From positions 46,732 to 110,731 of the forward strand of contig CAIUMP010000008.1 in NCBI GenBank assembly GCA_903900335.1: a stretch of DNA of 64,000 nt, in the 5' to 3' direction. Position numbers and translations under genes: made by a program. The stretch's first letter is position 1, and every line of letters starts with the position of its first letter. The notes beneath the pieces were generated by a model. That model saw only the letters and a list, made by a program, of their open reading frames with translations, searched no databases and was not told the origin of the DNA. The DNA is from an uncultured Ignavibacteriota bacterium (GTDB lineage Bacteria > Bacteroidota > Ignavibacteria > Palsa-1295). Of the stretch, positions 61,268 to 64,000 are shown piece after piece.

Positions 61268-64000
61268 ATGCCAATCTCCTGGAATGAAATCCGCGACCGA
61301 GCCGTGCAGTTCTCACGTGAGTGGGAAGATGTCGCGTCCGAAGACGCTGAGGCGAAGTCGTTTCTCGATGCCTTCTTTAATGTCTTTGGAATTTCTCGCC
61401 GTCGAATCGCATCGTTCGAATACAAAGTAGAGAAGGGTGATGGCAAGGCAGGTTATGTCGATCTGTTGTGGAAGGGCAAACTCATTGTAGAGGCGAAGTC
61501 GAAAGGGAAGAGTCTCGATCTTGCGTTCAAGCAAGCCACCGATTATTTCCCCGGTCTCAAAGAATCCGAACTCCCACGCTATGTTCTCGTCTGTGATTTC
61601 GAAAACTTCCGTCTCAAAGATCTCGACACCGAAGAGACCGCCGAGTTCAAGCTCAAGGACTTCCCCGCTAATATCAAGCACTTTGGTTTCATCGCCGGAT
61701 ATGAGACGCACACCTACAAGGAGCAGGACCCCGTCAACATACAGGCGGCGGAGCGCATGGGTAAGCTCCACGACGAACTCCGCGACATCGGCTTTGCGGG
61801 TCACGAACTCGAAGTCTTTCTCGTCCGGCTGCTCTTTTGTCTCTTTGCCGAAGACACCGGCATCTTCATGCCGACCGGTATCTTCGAGGAGTACATTCGC
61901 ACGCGGACAAACGAAGATGGCTCCGACCTTGCATCCAAGCTAAACGAACTCTTCGATGTGCTCAACACGCCGGAGCCGAAGCGTTTCAAGACACTCGACG
62001 AAGACCTCGCGCGATTCGGATACATCAACGGCAAGCTATTTAGCGAGCGGTTGCGAACGGCCTCCTTCACGAGCAAGATGCGCCAGCACTTGCTCGATTG
62101 CTGCGAGCTGAACTGGAGCACCATTTCGCCCGCTATCTTCGGCGCGTTGTTTCAGTCCATCATGGATAAGACCGCGCGGCGCAACCTCGGCGCGCACTAT
62201 ACCAGCGAGAAGAATATTCTGAAGCTCATCAAGCCGCTCTTTCTCGATGCGTTGTGGGAGGAGTTCGATAAAATTCGGCGCAGCCCGCAGAAGCTGCGGG
62301 ATTTTCAGAAGAAGCTGCGCTCGCTCACGTTTCTCGATCCCGCGTGTGGCTGCGGTAACTTCCTTGTCATTGCCTACCGCGAGTTGCGGTTGTTGGAGTT
62401 CGAAGTGCTGAGCCTGCTGCATAAGGAGGAGCAGATGATCCTCGACTTGCGCGAACTCCTGCTCGTCAATGTCGATCAATTCTTCGGCATCGAACTCGAA
62501 GAGTTTCCCGCGCAGATCGCGCAGGTGGCGCTGTGGCTCGTTGATCATCAAATGAATACGATGGTCGGTGCGCGCTTCGGACAGCATTTCGCGCGCATAC
62601 CGCTGACCACCTCACCCACCATCGTCAACGGCAACGCGCTACGCATTGATTGGCAGAGCGTTGTGCCGAAGGAGAAGCTGAGTTTTATTTTGGGGAATCC
62701 GCCGTTTATAGGACAAACGTGGCAAACTGAGGAGCAGAAGAGCGATCAGCATCTAGTCATGGCTGCGATTGATGCGAGGGGCGCACTTGATTACGTGTGC
62801 AACTGGTACGTTAAAGCTTGCGAGTACATTCGTGATCAGCCAGGAATAAGGGTCGCATTTGTTTCAACCAACTCCATCACGCAAGGTGAGCAGGCGGGTA
62901 TTCTGTGGTTACATTTATTCGCCAAATACAAGATTAAGATTCAGTTTGCTCACCGTACTTTCCCGTGGATGAGCGAGGCCCGCGGCCAAGCGCGAGTTCA
63001 TGTCGTGATCATCGGCTTCTCCGCACCAAGCCGTTCAACCAAGTATCTATTCGACTATGACCTTGACGCCTCTGCCCCTTCTGTATTAGCGGTGTCGAAT
63101 ATTAGCCCTTATCTAATTGAGGGGCCAGATAGCGTGGTTCAGGTGCGGTCGCTGCCCCTCTGTGCAGTCCCGAAAATGCTCTGGGGCAACAAGCCGACTG
63201 ATGGTGGACACCTAATCATGGACGAGGCCGAGCGCGACCAACTTCTCATGGCGGAGCCGAAGGCAGTCAAGTTTGTCCGCCCGTTTATGAGCGGAGGCGA
63301 CTTCATTGATGGAGTAACAAGATACTGCTTGTGGTTAGTGGATGCCGCTCCAGAAGAACTCAGGAAGCTTCCTGAGGTGATGAAAAGGATTGATGATGTT
63401 CGCAGATTCCGGTTGGCAAGCAAGGCGGCAACCACTCGCGCTTACTCGAAATACCCAACTCTTTTTCGCCAAATTGCACAACCCGATTCCGACTATTTGG
63501 CAATCCCTGAGGTTTCCTCAGAACGTCGTCAGTACATACCCATCGCCTATCTGTCTAAAGACGTTATTTGTAGCAATAAGATACAGTTCATTCCAGACGC
63601 TACAACATTTCAATTCGGCGTGCTGACTAGTATCATGCACATGGCTTGGACGCGGCAAGTTGCGGGTCGTCTTGAGTCACGTATTAGCTATTCGAACTCG
63701 CTTGTCTATAACAACTTCCCCTGGCCGGAATCCCCGACGGCGAAGCAGAAGATTGCGGTGATGCAAGCGGCGCAGAACGTGCTGGTGACCCGCGCGAAAT
63801 ATCCCGGCTCCTCGCTCGCCGATCTCTACGACCCGCTAACGATGCCCGCCGATCTGCTGAAGGCACACCAGAAGCTCGACAAAGCAGTCGATGCCGCCTA
63901 CGGTAAACGCAGCTTCTCCACCGAAGCCGAGCGCGTCGCGTATTTGTTCGAGTTGTATCAGAAGCTGACGGAACCGTTGATGGCTGGGGAGGGGAAGAAG
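61268..64000 (+). CDS. MmeI-like type IIL restriction-modification enzyme (partial, 3' end cut off by window)
   Basis: A single polypeptide combining endonuclease and DNA adenine methyltransferase. The 911 visible codons have no stop and run off the window; MmeI itself is about 919 residues, so only a few are missing. The N-terminal nuclease has the PD-(D/E)xK signature GYVDLLWKGKLIVEAKSKGK (D65, E75, K77). A helical spacer follows. The methyltransferase has motif I FLDPACGCGNFLVIAY and motif IV LGNPPFIG. A target-recognition region lies around 620-800. The end (SLADLYDPLTMPADLLKAHQKLDKAVDAAYG) is the conserved C-terminal part of MmeI-type proteins. No separate specificity or methylase gene is visible beside it. 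Confidence 0.93.
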   Translation, partial: MPISWNEIRDRAVQFSREWEDVASEDAEAKSFLDAFFNVFGISRRRIASFEYKVEKGDGKAGYVDLLWKGKLIVEAKSKGKSLDLAFKQATDYFPGLKESELPRYVLVCDFENFRLKDLDTEETAEFKLKDFPANIKHFGFIAGYETHTYKEQDPVNIQAAERMGKLHDELRDIGFAGHELEVFLVRLLFCLFAEDTGIFMPTGIFEEYIRTRTNEDGSDLASKLNELFDVLNTPEPKRFKTLDEDLARFGYINGKLFSERLRTASFTSKMRQHLLDCCELNWSTISPAIFGALFQSIMDKTARRNLGAHYTSEKNILKLIKPLFLDALWEEFDKIRRSPQKLRDFQKKLRSLTFLDPACGCGNFLVIAYRELRLLEFEVLSLLHKEEQMILDLRELLLVNVDQFFGIELEEFPAQIAQVALWLVDHQMNTMVGARFGQHFARIPLTTSPTIVNGNALRIDWQSVVPKEKLSFILGNPPFIGQTWQTEEQKSDQHLVMAAIDARGALDYVCNWYVKACEYIRDQPGIRVAFVSTNSITQGEQAGILWLHLFAKYKIKIQFAHRTFPWMSEARGQARVHVVIIGFSAPSRSTKYLFDYDLDASAPSVLAVSNISPYLIEGPDSVVQVRSLPLCAVPKMLWGNKPTDGGHLIMDEAERDQLLMAEPKAVKFVRPFMSGGDFIDGVTRYCLWLVDAAPEELRKLPEVMKRIDDVRRFRLASKAATTRAYSKYPTLFRQIAQPDSDYLAIPEVSSERRQYIPIAYLSKDVICSNKIQFIPDATTFQFGVLTSIMHMAWTRQVAGRLESRISYSNSLVYNNFPWPESPTAKQKIAVMQAAQNVLVTRAKYPGSSLADLYDPLTMPADLLKAHQKLDKAVDAAYGKRSFSTEAERVAYLFELYQKLTEPLMAGEGKK

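Overview
The window reads as a chromosomal segment of a Gram-negative bacterium of the Bacteroidota/Chlorobiota (FCB) group, most like Ignavibacteria or the Kapabacteria lineage; this placement is inferred. Support: five secreted proteins end in type IX secretion (T9SS) type A sorting domains, one with the textbook NYPNPFNPST motif; several promoters carry the Bacteroidota-type -7 element TAnnTTTG; most starts lack a Shine-Dalgarno sequence; and there are sphingolipid-type (serine palmitoyltransferase-like) and bacillithiol (BshB1) genes. No rRNA, tRNA, CRISPR array or insertion sequence was seen.

Layout. 1-735: tyrosine recombinase cut by the window edge. 0.8-4.5 kb: two convergent Asp-box propeller proteins with T9SS tails. 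4.6-11.4 kb: mostly minus-strand envelope genes (uppS, glmM-like, floA, murI, DUF2059) with a DUF433/DUF5615 toxin-antitoxin-like pair inside. 11.6-19.4 kb: a giant TamB-like protein, divergent from an unusual fusion of an alpha-oxoamine synthase and a GNAT-type acyltransferase, possibly two ceramide-synthesis steps in one chain. 20.1-24.8 kb: a methionine operon (metB, two tandem metX, hom) under a SAM-I riboswitch whose expression platform appears to bury the AUG of metB. 25-29.5 kb: small T9SS cargo, msrB, and an ECF sigma factor with a membrane anti-sigma-like protein and a lipoprotein. 29.5-36 kb: acetyltransferase, cysS, a region with a structured-RNA candidate, a small lipoprotein, and three further genes including two T9SS cargos. 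36-48 kb: mfd, a membrane protein, ligA, a histidine kinase, a RodZ-like gene and guaB. 48-58 kb: a PAS-like protein, then a long minus-strand run (holB, DUF2283 pair, APC permease, bshB1, OmpA/PD40 protein, two paralogous outer-membrane lipoproteins, a small lipoprotein). 58-64 kb: an accessory stretch with a HipA-like kinase/DUF3037 pair, pirin, a RelE-type toxin beside a damaged antitoxin, REP-like hairpins and an MmeI-like restriction-modification enzyme running off the end.

Three copies of a 108-120 bp palindromic repeat (CGTCATTGCGA ... TCGCAATGACG) lie between genes. The observations I rate highest are the start-codon-sequestering SAM-I platform, the synthase-acyltransferase fusion, the sigma/anti-sigma operon whose anti-sigma-like protein ends like an outer-membrane barrel, and the outer-membrane lipoprotein/OmpA operon.
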